A stretch of 64,000 nt of DNA from Symsagittifera roscoffensis. Lineage: Eukaryota > Xenacoelomorpha > Acoela > Convolutidae. Below are positions 31,691-43,099 of this stretch, piece after piece. The DNA lies in the NCBI RefSeq assembly GCF_963678635.1, contig NC_087071.1:17979613-18043612 (forward strand). Reading direction: 5' to 3'. Numbering within the stretch: the first letter of the stretch is position 1; each line of letters begins with the position of its first letter. The notes under the pieces are model-generated. The model was not told the DNA's origin. It did not search any database and was given only the letters and a program-made list of their open reading frames with translations. The position numbers and the translations under genes are program-made.

Positions 31691-31960
31691 TATTTATACG
31701 GCAAACATTTTATCGTCATCACTGACCATCATGCTTTAATCAGCGCTTTAAACGCAAGCGAATGATCAAAAACAAGTGAAAGTTGACTAACCCACTGGAC
31801 CGATAGATTAATACCATTTCATTTTGATATGAAGCACAGCGCAGGGAATAAAATGCGACTAATAAATTATATGTCACGAAATCCGGTTGGATTATCAATA
31901 CCCCCAGTGAGTAAGATGAAGAATTTGTAGTACCGTCAATTTTTACATTATAAAAAACCT
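31691..31960 (+). pseudogene. RNase H C-terminal part of copy A
   Basis: Continues Y-L-Y-G-K-H-F-I-V-I-T-D-H-H-A-L-I-S-A-L with the T-D-H signature, then L-I-P-F-H-F-D-M-K-H-S-A-G-N-K and M-S-R-N-P-V-G. Interrupted by stops at about 31688, 31763 and 31920. Confidence 0.6.
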
Positions 31961-32629
31961 AGAAATGATTGACAACGTCATTCTAAATAATCTGGCCAAT
32001 CAAAACAGAGCACCATTTGATCTGATCAAAAAGCGCGCAGAGTTATTAGATGCTAGTTCAAACGCTCAACTAACAACTAAACATTCCAAACATTCCGAAA
32101 GCAGTCAATCGCTACCCAAAAACAAAATTCAGTCTAACTTAAATTCTGCTCACAACCAGTCAACTCTCTCGCTCATTCAAAATCTTTCAACCGCTGCAAA
32201 ACTTCGATCAACGCGATCAAATTCAAACAAAACAAAATGAGCAGAAAAGAAGCAAAAGATTTCACAGGCGGATCCAATCCCTCAGAACTAAAAACGAATA
32301 AACCACGCGGCCGTACAGAAACGTTGCTCGACTGGCAAGGCTCATCCGACCGGAAGGAAAGTATCTCTGACCCGATGTGGCTCAAGCGACCCCCAAAAAA
32401 AGGAGAACAAATGAAAAGCCCGAAGCGACCAACATTATTGCAAGGGAGCTAATACCAAAAACAAAACAGTCAAATTTCCCAAAAATCATTTTTGGAGGCA
32501 GCTCATCACCAAAAACAACAGTAACAGAAAGAAAAAGCCCGAGAACAGATGCACCAAAAACCGAAGCAGCCAGGTCGACTACAGCGACACAAACATTTAC
32601 ATGAAAAGGAAATAAGGGTCAGCCGCGTG

Positions 32630-33190
32630 GACCCCTGTGAACTTCGTCAAGAAACGAGACTGGGAGGCGATCGAAACCTCATACGGCCAATACTGGCACA
32701 ACATCAGAAACAGATTGCACGTGAGAGAGGACTGCCTGCTAATTGACGAGAGAATAATAATACTCACTCAGTTCAGACAGACGGTACTGGACAGCCTCCA
32801 TTTGACACATCCGGGATCCGCAGCCTTGTTAGACTTATGTCAGCATGTCTGGATGTCTGGTTTCCTTACATTCACCGCTCAATTGTGCAAATGGCACAGA
32901 ATTGTCTTCACTGCACCGAGCCCGCTAAAAACTTAAAACCAATATTGAAAACCAAACAATTTTTTCAGATGGAACCGGTAGTAGAACCCAACGAGGAGGT
33001 CCAACTAGATTTCGCAGGGCCCCTCCCGGATGAATTAAATAGGGATGCATACATTCAAGTTTAATTACACTAATAACATCCCTAATAACCTTATACATGT
33101 AAAATTTTTATTCGCACCAGTAGATGATCACAGAGCAATAGGAGTGGTTGAAAGAACGATTGAGACAATTAAACGTAGGTTGGCAGTAAT
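32630..33190 (+). pseudogene. Integrase of copy A, missing its second catalytic Asp
   Basis: The zinc-binding part H-L-T-H-P-G...Q-H-V-W...C-L-H-C-T is spread over two frames (about 32637-32930). Next come M-E-P-V-V-E-P-N-E-E-V-Q-L-D-F-A-G-P-L with the first catalytic D. A deletion after about 33062 removes the second D and resumes at V-D-D-H-R-A-I-G-V-V-E-R-T-I, which holds the catalytic E. Confidence 0.65.
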
Positions 33191-33295
33191 GAAAATAGAC
33201 CAGTCAAAAAATTAGCTTCAGATGTCGCAGAAATAATAAAAACAGCGAGAATCACACCACATGGTGTCACAAAAATTTCACTTTTCAAGGCGCAT

Positions 33296-34312
33296 ATGGG
33301 CAGAAAACCAAAAACTCCACTTTCGAAGATAGCCACAAATAGCTCACCAATAAATCTAAACTGGGAGAGCGCAAAACAAGCATGTTTAGATCGAAAGAAC
33401 CTTACGACGCCACCAAAACCAACGGAAATTATGCATGATCTTCAACGCTGGCCGGAGGCCGAAATACAAATACAAAAGAAGGGATCACCACCTAAAGCCA
33501 CACATAAATCACTGCCAAGGACGCTCACTAACACGCAATCACCGACACAGCCAGAAACAGGTGCACAATCGAAATCTATAGAACTAGCTAAGAACAAACG
33601 TAACGTAAGATACAAGGGAGTACAAAGAACGCTAGACAAAATTATAGAAAAACAAAAAGAACAGGTGGCACGAAAAACTCTTCGACTAGCAACAAAAGTC
33701 AAGAACCCAAAAACTTTTGAACAAAAATATAAGACCATAGATGGAAAAATCCTAACCTACACACCAAACAATGCTTGGGTAAAAACTTTTGCAAAGCAAC
33801 CAAGGCTTTTAATAAATCGCGGAACAGCATTTGTCCCTAACCCTTTAATAAACGGACCGTGCAGACCTTCTCTACTAAGCGATGATGTCGCTTATAAACC
33901 CGCATGGAGAACAGGACCATGCCTACGTTTTTTCGACATAGAAAATTCTAATGCTTCACAACACCCAATGTTCAAAGAGGACACTAGAACTGGGCTACCG
34001 ATCAAATTAACAAGACAGGAAAAGGCAGCGCAAAACACAAGCCAAGGCAGCCCCACAAAACGAAAGATAAACAAAGCTACAGGAAAGAGGACTGGACGAA
34101 AACCTGTAAGGAGACTACAGACGCCACGAGGGATGAACCTACAGACAGAGGTCGAAGAGGAGAAGAAAATCAGCAACAGCCCAGAAAAGGACGATGAGTT
34201 TTCGTCAACATCTGAGGATATCATCTCACGTCACCAAAACGCCAAACACAAAAGCACACACCGCCTGCAGTTGCAACAAGAAAGTCGACTAGAAACAAAC
34301 AGGCGACCCTAA
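33296..34312 (+). CDS. Integrase C-terminal region with long basic tail, copy A (338 codons intact)
   Basis: The longest unbroken frame of copy A. It begins M-G-R-K-P-K-T-P-L-S-K-I-A-T-N just after the integrase core. A Lys/Arg/Pro/Thr-rich section follows, then a compact stretch (K-T-F-E-Q-K-Y-K-T-I-D-G-K...Y-K-P-A-W-R-T-G-P) and a charged, NLS-like tail (K-R-K-I-N-K-A-T-G-K-R-T-G-R-K). Such a long post-integrase extension is atypical. It is intact although gag, protease and integrase core are broken; chance survival is possible. Confidence 0.6.
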   Translation: MGRKPKTPLSKIATNSSPINLNWESAKQACLDRKNLTTPPKPTEIMHDLQRWPEAEIQIQKKGSPPKATHKSLPRTLTNTQSPTQPETGAQSKSIELAKNKRNVRYKGVQRTLDKIIEKQKEQVARKTLRLATKVKNPKTFEQKYKTIDGKILTYTPNNAWVKTFAKQPRLLINRGTAFVPNPLINGPCRPSLLSDDVAYKPAWRTGPCLRFFDIENSNASQHPMFKEDTRTGLPIKLTRQEKAAQNTSQGSPTKRKINKATGKRTGRKPVRRLQTPRGMNLQTEVEEEKKISNSPEKDDEFSSTSEDIISRHQNAKHKSTHRLQLQQESRLETNRRP

Positions 34313-34785
34313 CAACAGCACTAACTAACCCCATTCCAATCAGCACTATACAAATCGCGAGCACAACCGGGAGAAAGCAATTTGAAATCGACTCGCCACC
34401 AGAAAAATCAACACAAAACTACCCAAGCCTAAAATCCCTGGTTCAAGGGATGGGCTTTACTGAAAAAACCCCCGAGTACAAGGTTTGTGTACAATTTATA
34501 GAGGCTAGTAGCCCAAAAAACAAACAAACCACAAGAAGCAACGTAATCGACTTAACATCCCCAGGTAAAGACGAGATGATGGAGAGCAACGACATATTAT
34601 TCGTGAAACGGAAGACAAAGAAGTGAAAGAAAAAGAAGATAAACAACCACAAAACGACGAAGAGCACGGAACAATGGACAACAACATCGACAACAACACA
34701 GAAAAAACAAGAGGAGAAAAATGAGAAGACAGGATAAGCAGTCCCACGGGGACCAAAAACTCAATCATTAAAACTTCAACAATTG

Positions 34786-34934
34786 TGAGGACAAGGACGG
34801 CGGCTAAAGTGAACAACGGTTCAGAAAGAGAATTAACGTTACCATTTAATATTTGTTTTCACTTCTCTCTCAAGATTGACATTATCTATCCATACAGATT
34901 CAGGAATTAGCGAATCATACATTGAGGTATGGCA
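34786..34934 (+). repeat. 3' LTR of copy A
   Basis: TGAGGACAAGGACGGCGGCT... to ATTGAGGTATGGCA, aligned end to end with 30104-30254. A purine-rich stretch (aagaggagaaaaatgagaag, near 34708) lies about 60 bases upstream but is not adjacent to the LTR, so the polypurine tract is unclear. Confidence 0.8.
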
Positions 34935-35031
34935 GCTATAGAGGCACTACGCAAAGCCTGTAGTTTTATAAATCTTCTCGAAATTCATAATTTTGTTTTT
35001 CTTCGATTGTTTTGTTTGCTTTTACTTAAAA

Positions 35032-35184
35032 ATGAAAATTCAGCATAATAATGTTTTTTTCAATGCTCAATTTTATCGAAAGCGTTTAGAAAATGACGCG
35101 AAGAGGAAATTTGCTTGGACCCGAAACATAGGAAGAGCAAAAAAACAGTTCAAAGATTTTGATTCTGCTTATTCCAAAAAATGA
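35032..35184 (+). CDS. Possible small basic ORF (50 codons)
   Basis: ATG at 35032 (context AAAATGAAA) to TGA. M-K-I-Q-H-N-N-V-F-F-N-A-Q-F-Y-R-K-R-L-E, then a Lys/Arg/Asp-rich end. Composition is protein-like and it sits in an AT-rich gap, but it has no known domain, homolog or visible promoter. Confidence 0.25.
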   Translation: MKIQHNNVFFNAQFYRKRLENDAKRKFAWTRNIGRAKKQFKDFDSAYSKK

Positions 35185-36544
35185 AATGGACCAATAAAAA
35201 GGTCGTTCGAACGTTTATAAAAACAACTATACTGTTTTGTTTTCAAACGCTTTTATAAACCTAAGCGTCTAAAAAACAGGTCTCTTTTCTTGACCACCGA
35301 AATTGTCGAAGTAAAAGCTTTCTAGCCATACACAACTTGTTACGTTTTTGGTGTAAAATTCTGTGAGAAAATGTTTACAATAAATTTCAATGCTAATACA
35401 TCAAATGCAGTTTATGTGAGCACTTACAATCTGAATTTGATTGTGGTACAGAATCTTTGGTTACTGTTTTTTGGATAAAACACAAAATTTTGAAACGAAT
35501 TTTTTTGTTTTTTTTTTGTCATGAAAAAGTGCTCATCATACAGTTTCATATTATATAAAATGCTTATTCCGTTTTTACACAACTTTTTTAGTGTAAAAGC
35601 TTGCTTTTTATTTCCAGAGTGTGGAAAAAGTGCTTGTTGTGAAATTTCATATTATCACAAAAATGTTTATTTTGCTCTTATGCTTATTTATATAATTTTT
35701 TCAGTTCGAATTTGTATTAAGCTGTATGATTAGCATTTTTTTCATAGTATGAAATTTATGGCAATTAATTTTCGTCAACGCGAGTCCTTAGTACAAGGTA
35801 TGTACGTGTATCTATAAAAAAATTTTAATGAAAATATTTAAAAAGGATTTAAATAAGAGCTCTTTATTTGGCAGATAGAACAAAAACCGAAAAAAAATTG
35901 GGTTCTCTGATACATTTTTCAAGAACATATCCGTTATATCAACAAAAAATCACACAAAAAAGTTATCAGCGTCTATAATCATACCGCAAAAAGTGAAAAA
36001 ATAAGAAGCAGATACTACATCTTCTTAAGTGTGTACCTTGTGAGTAGAGCCCAATCCAACATTTTTTTTTAAAAAAGCAAGTCTGAGTTTCGGTATCATA
36101 TAGACGAATGAAGTCAATTTAAAAATTTTTGATGAAAAATTTAAAATTACAAGGTGCTCTCTTTCTCTTGGAACCAATTTAAACTAGTGGTTGAACCGGA
36201 ATAGGAAAAAATTGAGTAATCTCGCGAATGAGATTTAAGAAAGTTTTATCGTAGGCTATTCAATCTCAGCCAGTCAATTTATTTACTTTTCCTTTTCTGA
36301 TCAATCACTCTTAAAAATAGAGCGCAATGAAGAGGAAAAATATTCAATGCTGCTGAAATGCTTTCAAAAAATTTTTGAATACTTTATTTCATTTTACATG
36401 CTACACAAATGTTTGTTTTAATTAAAAGTTAAATTCGGGTAACAAAGTACTAATGCGAGTTATAGAAGATATTTTCATCACAGAAAGATTTATCGTCTTC
36501 GAAAGATACAATTTTGTTTGTCGTGAGCAGAAAAAAAAATGAAC
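35185..36544. other. AT-rich gap between Gypsy copies A and B
   Basis: An imperfect tandem duplication at 35521-35700 ('aaaaagtgctcatcatacag' / 'aaaaagtgcttgttgtgaaa', each followed by a 'tttcatattat' block). No gene recognised. Confidence 0.4.
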
Positions 36545-36899
36545 CGTTAGAACAATTTCAAGCTGATTTAGTGGAACTTTCCTCAAGAGCAGACTGCAGG
36601 GATCACGAGGATGAATGAGTTCGGGACAAGTCCACCGCACACATGCATAACGAAAAGATCGCAGAGGAATTGTTAGCAGGACGCATATGAATCTGCCATC
36701 AGATGTAAAAAAAGGTATGCTATGAAATCAAATCCAATCAGATTTACATTATCATCTGCTATAAAACAAGAACCAATGGGTTACATTCAACCTCGAGGCC
36801 GGGGCGGCCAACCCTAAAATACAAACAAAAATGGACGCAGGTAGCCACGAGGACGGCAAAACCCGCGCGGAAACCAAATCAGGAATGCACAAAACATCA

Positions 36900-37070
36900 T
36901 GTCACAAAAACAATAATGCTATTAGTGCGAAAAATTTTTTGGACCGAATCGTTTACACACATGCCACGCAAAAGACAAAATTTACGCTAAATGTGCAAAA
37001 CGGGGACATTTTGCGAAAATATGTCGATTGGAAAATGTCAATTGCCTATAAACTAATAACGACGATCAAC
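36900..37070 (+). pseudogene. Zinc knuckles of copy B
   Basis: Two frames give K-F-F-G-P-N-R-L-H-T-C-H-A-K-D-K-I-Y and C-A-K-R-G-H-F-A-K-I-C-R, matching the pair in copy A. The second knuckle keeps its Cys here. Confidence 0.55.
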
Positions 37071-37229
37071 TAATTGAAGAAGACGATGAAACTCAGATTA
37101 ACGAGACAACAGTACGCTGTTTGCAACTGAACTAGGACTCAACAATATTCAAAAGCATCCCCACGGAGGACGCCGCGCAAAACCTAGCATGTTACAACGG
37201 AAACGTCATAGTACCGAGGGACGACTTTT

Positions 37230-37410
37230 CATCGCAATCGAATCCGGGGGTGGACAATCCAATCAGCCCCATTTATCGTGGTGGACGACCTAAAAGCAAA
37301 TATAGTCGGTCGAAACCTACTACCGCAATTTGGGATGAAACTGGTACAAGAAAAACCTCAAAATCACCAAATACTAGGTATAAGTGAGGGGGAGAAGTCA
37401 AGTATAGGAA
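37230..37410 (+). pseudogene. Protease end of copy B
   Basis: A-P-F-I-V-V-D-D-L-K-A-N-I-V-G-R-N-L-L-P then Q-F-G-M-K-L: the I-[IV]-G-R-[ND]-L-L segment that closes retroviral-type proteases. The active-site D-[ST]-G region upstream is not recognisable. Confidence 0.5.
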
Positions 37411-37499
37411 AAAAAACAGTAGTTGAAGGAAAAATACACGCAATTATGTATGCGATTAGGAAAAGCAAAAAAAAACATACATGCCATGAAAAATCAGTT

Positions 37500-38300
37500 T
37501 ATTCCAAACGTAACACCGATTGAGCAAACGGGTCGCAGAATCGCAATTTATCTCCAAGAAAGAATTGAGACAGAGTTAAGCAAATTGTTAGACCAAAAAC
37601 ATAATGTGAAATTAGATAAATGTTCAGACAAACGATTCATCAGCCCGATCGTCATTACCGTTAAAAATATCAAACAGTAACACTCGCAATAGATTCGAAG
37701 AAAATTAACAAATTCAACCACAAAAAAAATATCAGAGGCCAAGTATAGAGCTTGTTCTAGACAACATCGCACAGATATTAAAATAAAAAACAAAAGAACA
37801 AACACTGTAGTCGTCATTAGATTTATCCTACGCTTATTCGCAAATCCCTTCGGAAGAACAAATCCGCAAAAATTGCAATGTTAGTCTCATAGGGGGAAAC
37901 GCTACGAGAACCTATAACTTTCAAACAGGTTTGAATGCCCTCATGGATATGCCGGCAGAGTTCCAAAAAGAAAACGATCTCACGCTAACAGTTTTAAAAA
38001 AATACGTATGCATATCTCGACGTTATACTAATTGTTAGGAAAGGATGGTTGGATGTACACAAAAACACATTACGATAAGTCCTACAGAAGCTCAATGAAG
38101 ACAACCTCGCCATTTTGATAGACAAATGTAAGTTTGCATGCAAACCAATTGAATGACTCGGGTGTAATAAAGATAGCGAGAGAACGACACCTTTAATAAA
38201 TAAGAAAAACAGAAGCCATAGAAAGAATATCTCCACCTTAAACAATCAAACAATTAAGAAGTTTCCTGGGTTCTATACAACACCTTACAAGATACATTCC
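37500..38300 (+). pseudogene. Reverse transcriptase remnants of copy B
   Basis: Scattered over three frames: T-P-I-E-Q-T-G-R-R-I-A...F-I-S-P-I-V-I-T-V-K (N-terminal fingers), then T-Y-N-F-Q-T-G, and near 38255 'ttaagaagtttcctgggttc' (L-R-S-F-L-G type). The YxDD motif is not intact. Confidence 0.5.
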
Positions 38301-38314
38301 CCACCTGGCACAAA

Positions 38315-38600
38315 CTGCCGCGGCAATAGAGCACTTCGAAGACTATATATACGGTAAAAATTTTACTGTAATTACGAATCATCAAGCTTTAATCAGTGCA
38401 TTAAAAGCAAGTGAAAGATCAAAACCTAGTCTAAGTAGACCAACAAGATGGATCGAATTTGACATTAAACAAATGGCGGGGAATAATAGGGGGTTATTTA
38501 TCTACATGTCCCAAAATCCGGTTGGAACAGCAATACCCCTAGTGAGTATGACGAGGAACTTGTTGTGGCGTCAATCAACGCATTCATAGCTAATCATGAG
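38315..38600 (+). pseudogene. RNase H of copy B
   Basis: A-I-E-H-F-E-D-Y-I-Y-G-K-N-F-T-V-I-T-N-H then Q-A-L-I-S-A-L, and later M-S-Q-N-P-V-G-T-A-I-P. The usual T-D-H reads T-N-H. Confidence 0.55.
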
Positions 38601-39659
38601 ATCATTGACAACCTTACCTTCAACTAGCCAATGAAAAACTAGCAACGTATCGACTGATCAAAAAAAGCGCGGAAACTGAAAGAACGGTACAAAAGCAATT
38701 CAACTCTCAAGTGCTTTTTAAACATTTCACTCACCGCGTAAGCGATCAAAAACCTCAACAAGATTTCAATCATTCGCTCACAAAGTCTTCCAAAAGCCAG
38801 TCGGAAGCTGCATCATCGAACTGAAAAACTGATTTTGTCAATTTCACACAAGCATTTCCTAGAAAAGAAAAAAAAGCAAGAGCGTAATAATCTTCAAGAA
38901 TTCGATGGAGGGTTTTTTCTAAAAGAAGAGAACACAAATCGTGGTAGAACAGCCAATGAAGGAACAGATATGTGGCATGGAGAATCTGATCGGGACGAGA
39001 GCCTTTCACACCCGAGATGGCATAGACGAAGGCCAAAGGACAATCAGACAAACACAGACACCACATCAAAATCAGCCACAATCAAGAAAGCAAGAGAAAA
39101 CATTGAACGTGCAACGGAGAATAAGAAAATAACCACATTTACGAAAATCGTGTTCAGTGACAATCACGAAATTTCATGAAAATTACAAAACAATGAAAAA
39201 AATGCGAACAGCGAAACATAACGCTCACAAACAAACGACCCGACCAAGACTTCATCCTCTTCCCCACAAACGGAGTCAAATACGCCTAATACTGGCACAC
39301 AAACTAAACTGTCAACCGAGACCAAAGTAATTTACGAGTATTGCGTGAGCCGCATGAACCCTAATAGGACAATTCAGAGAAGACCCTCCCAAATGTGGAA
39401 CCGCCCACGATAGCAGCAAGGACAGAAATATAAATACAACTGGGAGCCAGTTATTAACTGGTAACCGAAGTACTAGTAGCTACAGTCAACAAAGAAACCA
39501 ACACGGAAATCGAGGAGAACACACCATTGCACAGAAAAGATTTGCAAAAGGTCTTAGAAGCAGTTTTATGGCCGCCGCAACCCAAAAAGACAGAAATATG
39601 CCACCACACGTTAATTTCGTGAAAAAACGAGACCGGGAAGCACTCAAGATGTCTTTTGC

Positions 39660-40362
39660 TTAGTAATGGTACTACGCACGACACCGCCTTCACGTACGGG
39701 ACGGTTGCCTGCTCGTAGACGAACGCATTGTACTTCTTACAGAGCTTCGTCAGACAGTACTTGCCAGCTTGCACCTCACACAACCCAGATCGGCAGCCAT
39801 GCTCGACCTTTGCCAGCACATCTGGTTACCAATTACCCACCGATCAATTGTCCAGATGGCACAAGGATGTCATCAGTGTACGCAGCGAGGTAAATAATTG
39901 AAACCAATAGAAGAGAGAAAACACTCATTCCAAATGGAACCGGCTGTCAAACCTAATGAAGCGGTACAATTAGATTTTGCGGGATCGCTCCCGGACGAAC
40001 TAAATAAAGACGCTTATATAATAGTTGCGATAGACCAGAGGTCAAAAGTGGTTTTAAACACGACAGCGGACGTCGCAATAAAATTTATGCAACGCTATAT
40101 ATCAAACAACGGGGTACCACGCAGGTTAAGATGTTATCAAGCACAAACATTTCGAGTCAAAAAATTCCGACTGTTTTGCAAATCAAACAATATAAAACTC
40201 CTCTTTGTAGCGGTTGATGAACTCAGATCCATAGGTGTGGTTGAAAGATTAATACAAACACTGAAACAGGACTCGAAGTTATCAGAATTGACGAAAACAA
40301 TACCCCGTTCGGATGTCGCGGCAATTATCAAAACGTTACATGTAACAACTCCACAGGAATAA
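39660..40362 (+). pseudogene. Integrase of copy B
   Basis: Zinc-binding region in one frame (L-H-L-T-Q-P-R-S-A-A...C-H-Q-C-T, with the usual H-P changed to Q-P). A TAA at 39893 is followed by the frame at 39898-40362, with Q-L-D-F-A-G (first D), C-Y-Q-A-Q-T-F where the second D has become Y, and V-V-E-R-L-I-Q-T-L-K (catalytic E). A deletion of several residues follows 'D-Q-R-S-K'. Confidence 0.65.
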
Positions 40363-40751
40363 CACAAATAACGCCATTTGAAGCACATATTGGTCGAAAA
40401 GCTAATACTACACTCACAAATTAGTATCAAAAATTTCATCTTAAATTTAAATTGGGAAAACGCTAAACACGCTTGTTTAGATCGGAAAAACCTGCTGCAC
40501 CCTCCAATCACAGCAGAAATAATGCACGACCTGCAGAAGTGTTCTGAAGATGAAATCACTATAAAAAGAAGAATCTGCAATTGTCAAACACACTCCAGCT
40601 ATAGACAGCACACTGCCACCAAACACATGTGTGAAAACTAGAATAGAATTAGCTGAAATTGTATGGTAAGAAGTGTTTTTATATGCAAATTGTATGATAA
40701 GAAGTTTTGGTCATTTGATATTTAATTGATATTTACCTTGATATCTATCAC

Positions 40752-41065
40752 TGTAAAATAATTATAACTAACCAATAAGGGGCCATTACTATAACTTCCG
40801 ATCAATTGTAAAGCTGAAACCATTCATAGTTTCAGCCAGAGAAAAAACAATACAGATTATAATCAGTTGCTTTCTTCTCTCTTCTAACTCGCTCGCAAGA
40901 ATACAAATATTTTGTAGATCTGTTGAGACTAGGAAAAATGAGACAAGATAAGAATTATTATAAGACTAAGAAGCTGCACGAATATATCTGGCCAAAAATA
41001 AGATGAACAGACGGTGTAAGATAATCGAAATTACTCTATGAGAAGGCCATCCGGACCTAAATTCA
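40752..41065 (+). repeat. Solo LTR related to element C
   Basis: Starts TGTAAAATAATTATAACTAA and ends 'ccggacctaaattca'. It aligns with 52131-52486 at both ends and through 'gctgcacgaatatatctggc' and 'cgaaattactctatgaga'. No internal region is attached, so it probably arose by LTR-LTR recombination. No target duplication seen. Confidence 0.65.
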
Positions 41066-41872
41066 GTATGTTTTTCAAATTTGGCTGCTGTCGGATGATA
41101 TGTTTAATTGCGCAAGATTGTTTTCGCTGGCACGTTTTTGCCGTTTATCTAATTTTTTTTTTCAAAATTGGTTTTTTATTTACAATTGAAAATATGCATC
41201 GAAATTGTTTTAAAAACTTAAGAGTGAGATTAAAGTTTTTAAGCAATTGGCATCTAAGATTAGAAATATTTGAGTCGAACTGATTCACCGGTACTTTTTT
41301 TGGTAATCTCGGGTATTTAAAAAAACTTCCTCTTGTTCGGTTTGTACGTGGAGAGTTATCTCGTCACCCCATTCAGCCTAATCCTAAAGGTATTTAGCAT
41401 GATTTAGATGTAAAACGAAGTTAAGAAACTGATGGATTGTAAAATTTTTATTTTAATAAATGGCTAAGAGAAACGTATCATCTGGTTTTGGCAGCTACTT
41501 TTTTGTTGCTCTGCTAGCTTCTTGCGAAAACACGGCATTCAGATTTTAAAGTAACAATAAAATGAGAGAGAGTGAAAAAACAACAAAAGTAGGACTCACT
41601 CACTAACTTCTCCATAAATTGCATTCGCTAGGCGTCAAGAATTGACTTGACTTTGTGAAAGAGAATTTTCGCAACTGGAATGAGATAACATCTGCACATA
41701 AGTGTTAAACATTGCCAACTCTAAAAAAAATTTTCGCCAAACAGTATGGCAATCGAAAGAAGCACTATAATTCAAAAATCAGTGATATTTGATTACATTT
41801 TCACTGATATAAAACTGTTACTCTTTTTTTTCAAAAACTCTACAGACATTTGCTTTGAGGCTTAAGTCGTTT
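41066..41872. other. Spacer between solo LTR and Copia element
   Basis: AT-rich. No supported gene or repeat border. Confidence 0.4.
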
Positions 41873-42176
41873 TGTTGCGTTGAGTTCAGACTATTACAAG
41901 GTCACAGAGATTAAATAAAGAGATAAGTCTGGCGCAGGTCAGCTAGTCAAAGTTGATTCAACCCAGACAAGGTCAACTAGTGATCAAAAACTAATTGAAT
42001 AGTCAGGAATTAATTACTGCTGTTTTTGCTTAAATTTTCACGTCTCTTATATTCATTTTATCAACTCACTCTGCAACAATCACTAATTCCTCACAATTTT
42101 CAGTTCAAACCTCACATAAACTTTAGCCTCTAACCCCAGCCGTTGATCCTAGTTGTTCGAATTCTGAATCTTAACA
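41873..42176 (+). repeat. 5' LTR of the Copia element
   Basis: Shares 'taaataaagagat', 'agacaaggtcaactagt', 'aggaattaattac' and the terminal 'aattctgaatcttaaca' with 45117-45450. Confidence 0.65.
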
Positions 42177-42190
42177 GGTTATGGTTCTAT
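42177..42190 (+). promoter_or_regulatory. Copia primer-binding site
   Basis: GGTTATGGTTCTAT directly follows the LTR. GGTTATGG is the start of the primer site used by Copia elements that prime from an internal initiator-tRNA-Met fragment. Confidence 0.45.
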
Positions 42191-42257
42191 TTTCAATTTT
42201 TTTCTTGTAATGTTTTTCTATCAGAGTTTTTAGCTTTTAGCTAGCAGCCTATACCAA

Positions 42258-42960
42258 CGGATGACTTGAAACTGGCGTCTTTCAGTGGAAAACCTGGAAA
42301 CTTCTCTACCTGTTCGTAGAAGCTGTTGGTGTTGATGCACGCTAAGGTCTTGTCCAGGACAGTTATGGGCATTGATGACCTGCCAGAGGCTGAGCCTACT
42401 CTTCCCGAGAGTCCAAACGCTGATCACCTGGTAGCCTGTGATAAAAAGTTGCAAGAGTGAGCAGTATTGATCAAACTAAGTAAAAAATCGAACGACAGTG
42501 TGGTCCAACCTGATTTTGGTGCTGAACAAAACAAATTTGATGTATATAAAGAACGTTTGAGTGGGAACAGATGGCTATGGCGATGAAACGAAGACCTAGA
42601 AGCTTCTTCAATAAAAATTTGCAGATCAGAGACGCCGACAGTGGTCAGTCTACTAGGCCAGCTTGCAAAGCTGCGACTTGAATTAGAGGAGCACATCGAT
42701 GAATTTTTCGTTCACAGCCAAAAGCTGATGACGTGGTTCAGCGAAGCTGGAGAAGCAATCACAGAAATATTTTAAATGCTCTGTTGGCCAATGGACTGCC
42801 TGACAGCTATGAGCAATTTGTGGTACAGGAGACTTTTCAACCAGCCAACACTTTTCCAGATCTGAGAGCGAGGTTGAGGAACTACGATGAAGCGAGGAAG
42901 GCCCTAGTTGCAGAGAGGATGTACAAGGTCACACAACCATGCATGCTGTGAGTAAGGATA
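42258..42960 (+). pseudogene. Copia gag
   Basis: Starts D-D-L-K-L-A-S-F-S-G-K-P-G-N-F-S, followed by stops, then L-G-Q-L-A-K-L-R-L-E-L-E-E-H-I-D and N-A-L-L-A-N-G-L-P-D-S-Y-E-Q-F-V. The L-L-x-G-L-P-x-x-Y-E-x-F-V pattern is characteristic of Copia (UBN2-type) gag. Frame breaks near 42310, 42465, 42600 and 42772. Confidence 0.7.
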
Positions 42961-43099
42961 AAGTAGTGACAAGTGGTGGCTGCTTAATGTGCGGTAAGGG
43001 ATCATATGCAGTGGGTCTGCAAATCCAGAAGCGATAATGAACAATCTGATGCTAGAGGCAATGGGTTGAACGAAATAAGGGCGCCAGGAGCAAACAAGC

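Larger units (their letters stand above)
30104..34934 (+). mobile_element. Gypsy-type LTR retrotransposon, copy A (internally deleted)
   Basis: Flanked by about 150-bp direct LTRs, with a primer site right after the 5' LTR, then gag, zinc knuckles, protease, a piece of RNase H and integrase. The reverse transcriptase is missing and frames are broken. The two LTRs differ at roughly one position in seven by eye, so the insertion is old. No clear target duplication. Confidence 0.85.
36545..40640 (+). mobile_element. Gypsy-type element, copy B (truncated at both ends)
   Basis: Colinear with copy A from mid-gag to just past the integrase core, and retains the reverse transcriptase region that A lost. 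No LTR is seen at either end: it starts within gag ('gaacaatttcaagctgattt', compare A 30651) and stops in the post-integrase tail. Many stops and frameshifts. Confidence 0.75.

Noticed and set aside
33442-34816. Several hydrophobic minus-strand ORFs opposite the integrase tail
   Set aside because: Shadows of the Lys/Thr/Pro-rich plus-strand reading frame of copy A.
35521-35733. 70-codon Cys/Tyr/Phe-rich plus-strand ORF
   Set aside because: Overlaps an imperfect local tandem duplication and has strongly AT-driven residues; no other support.
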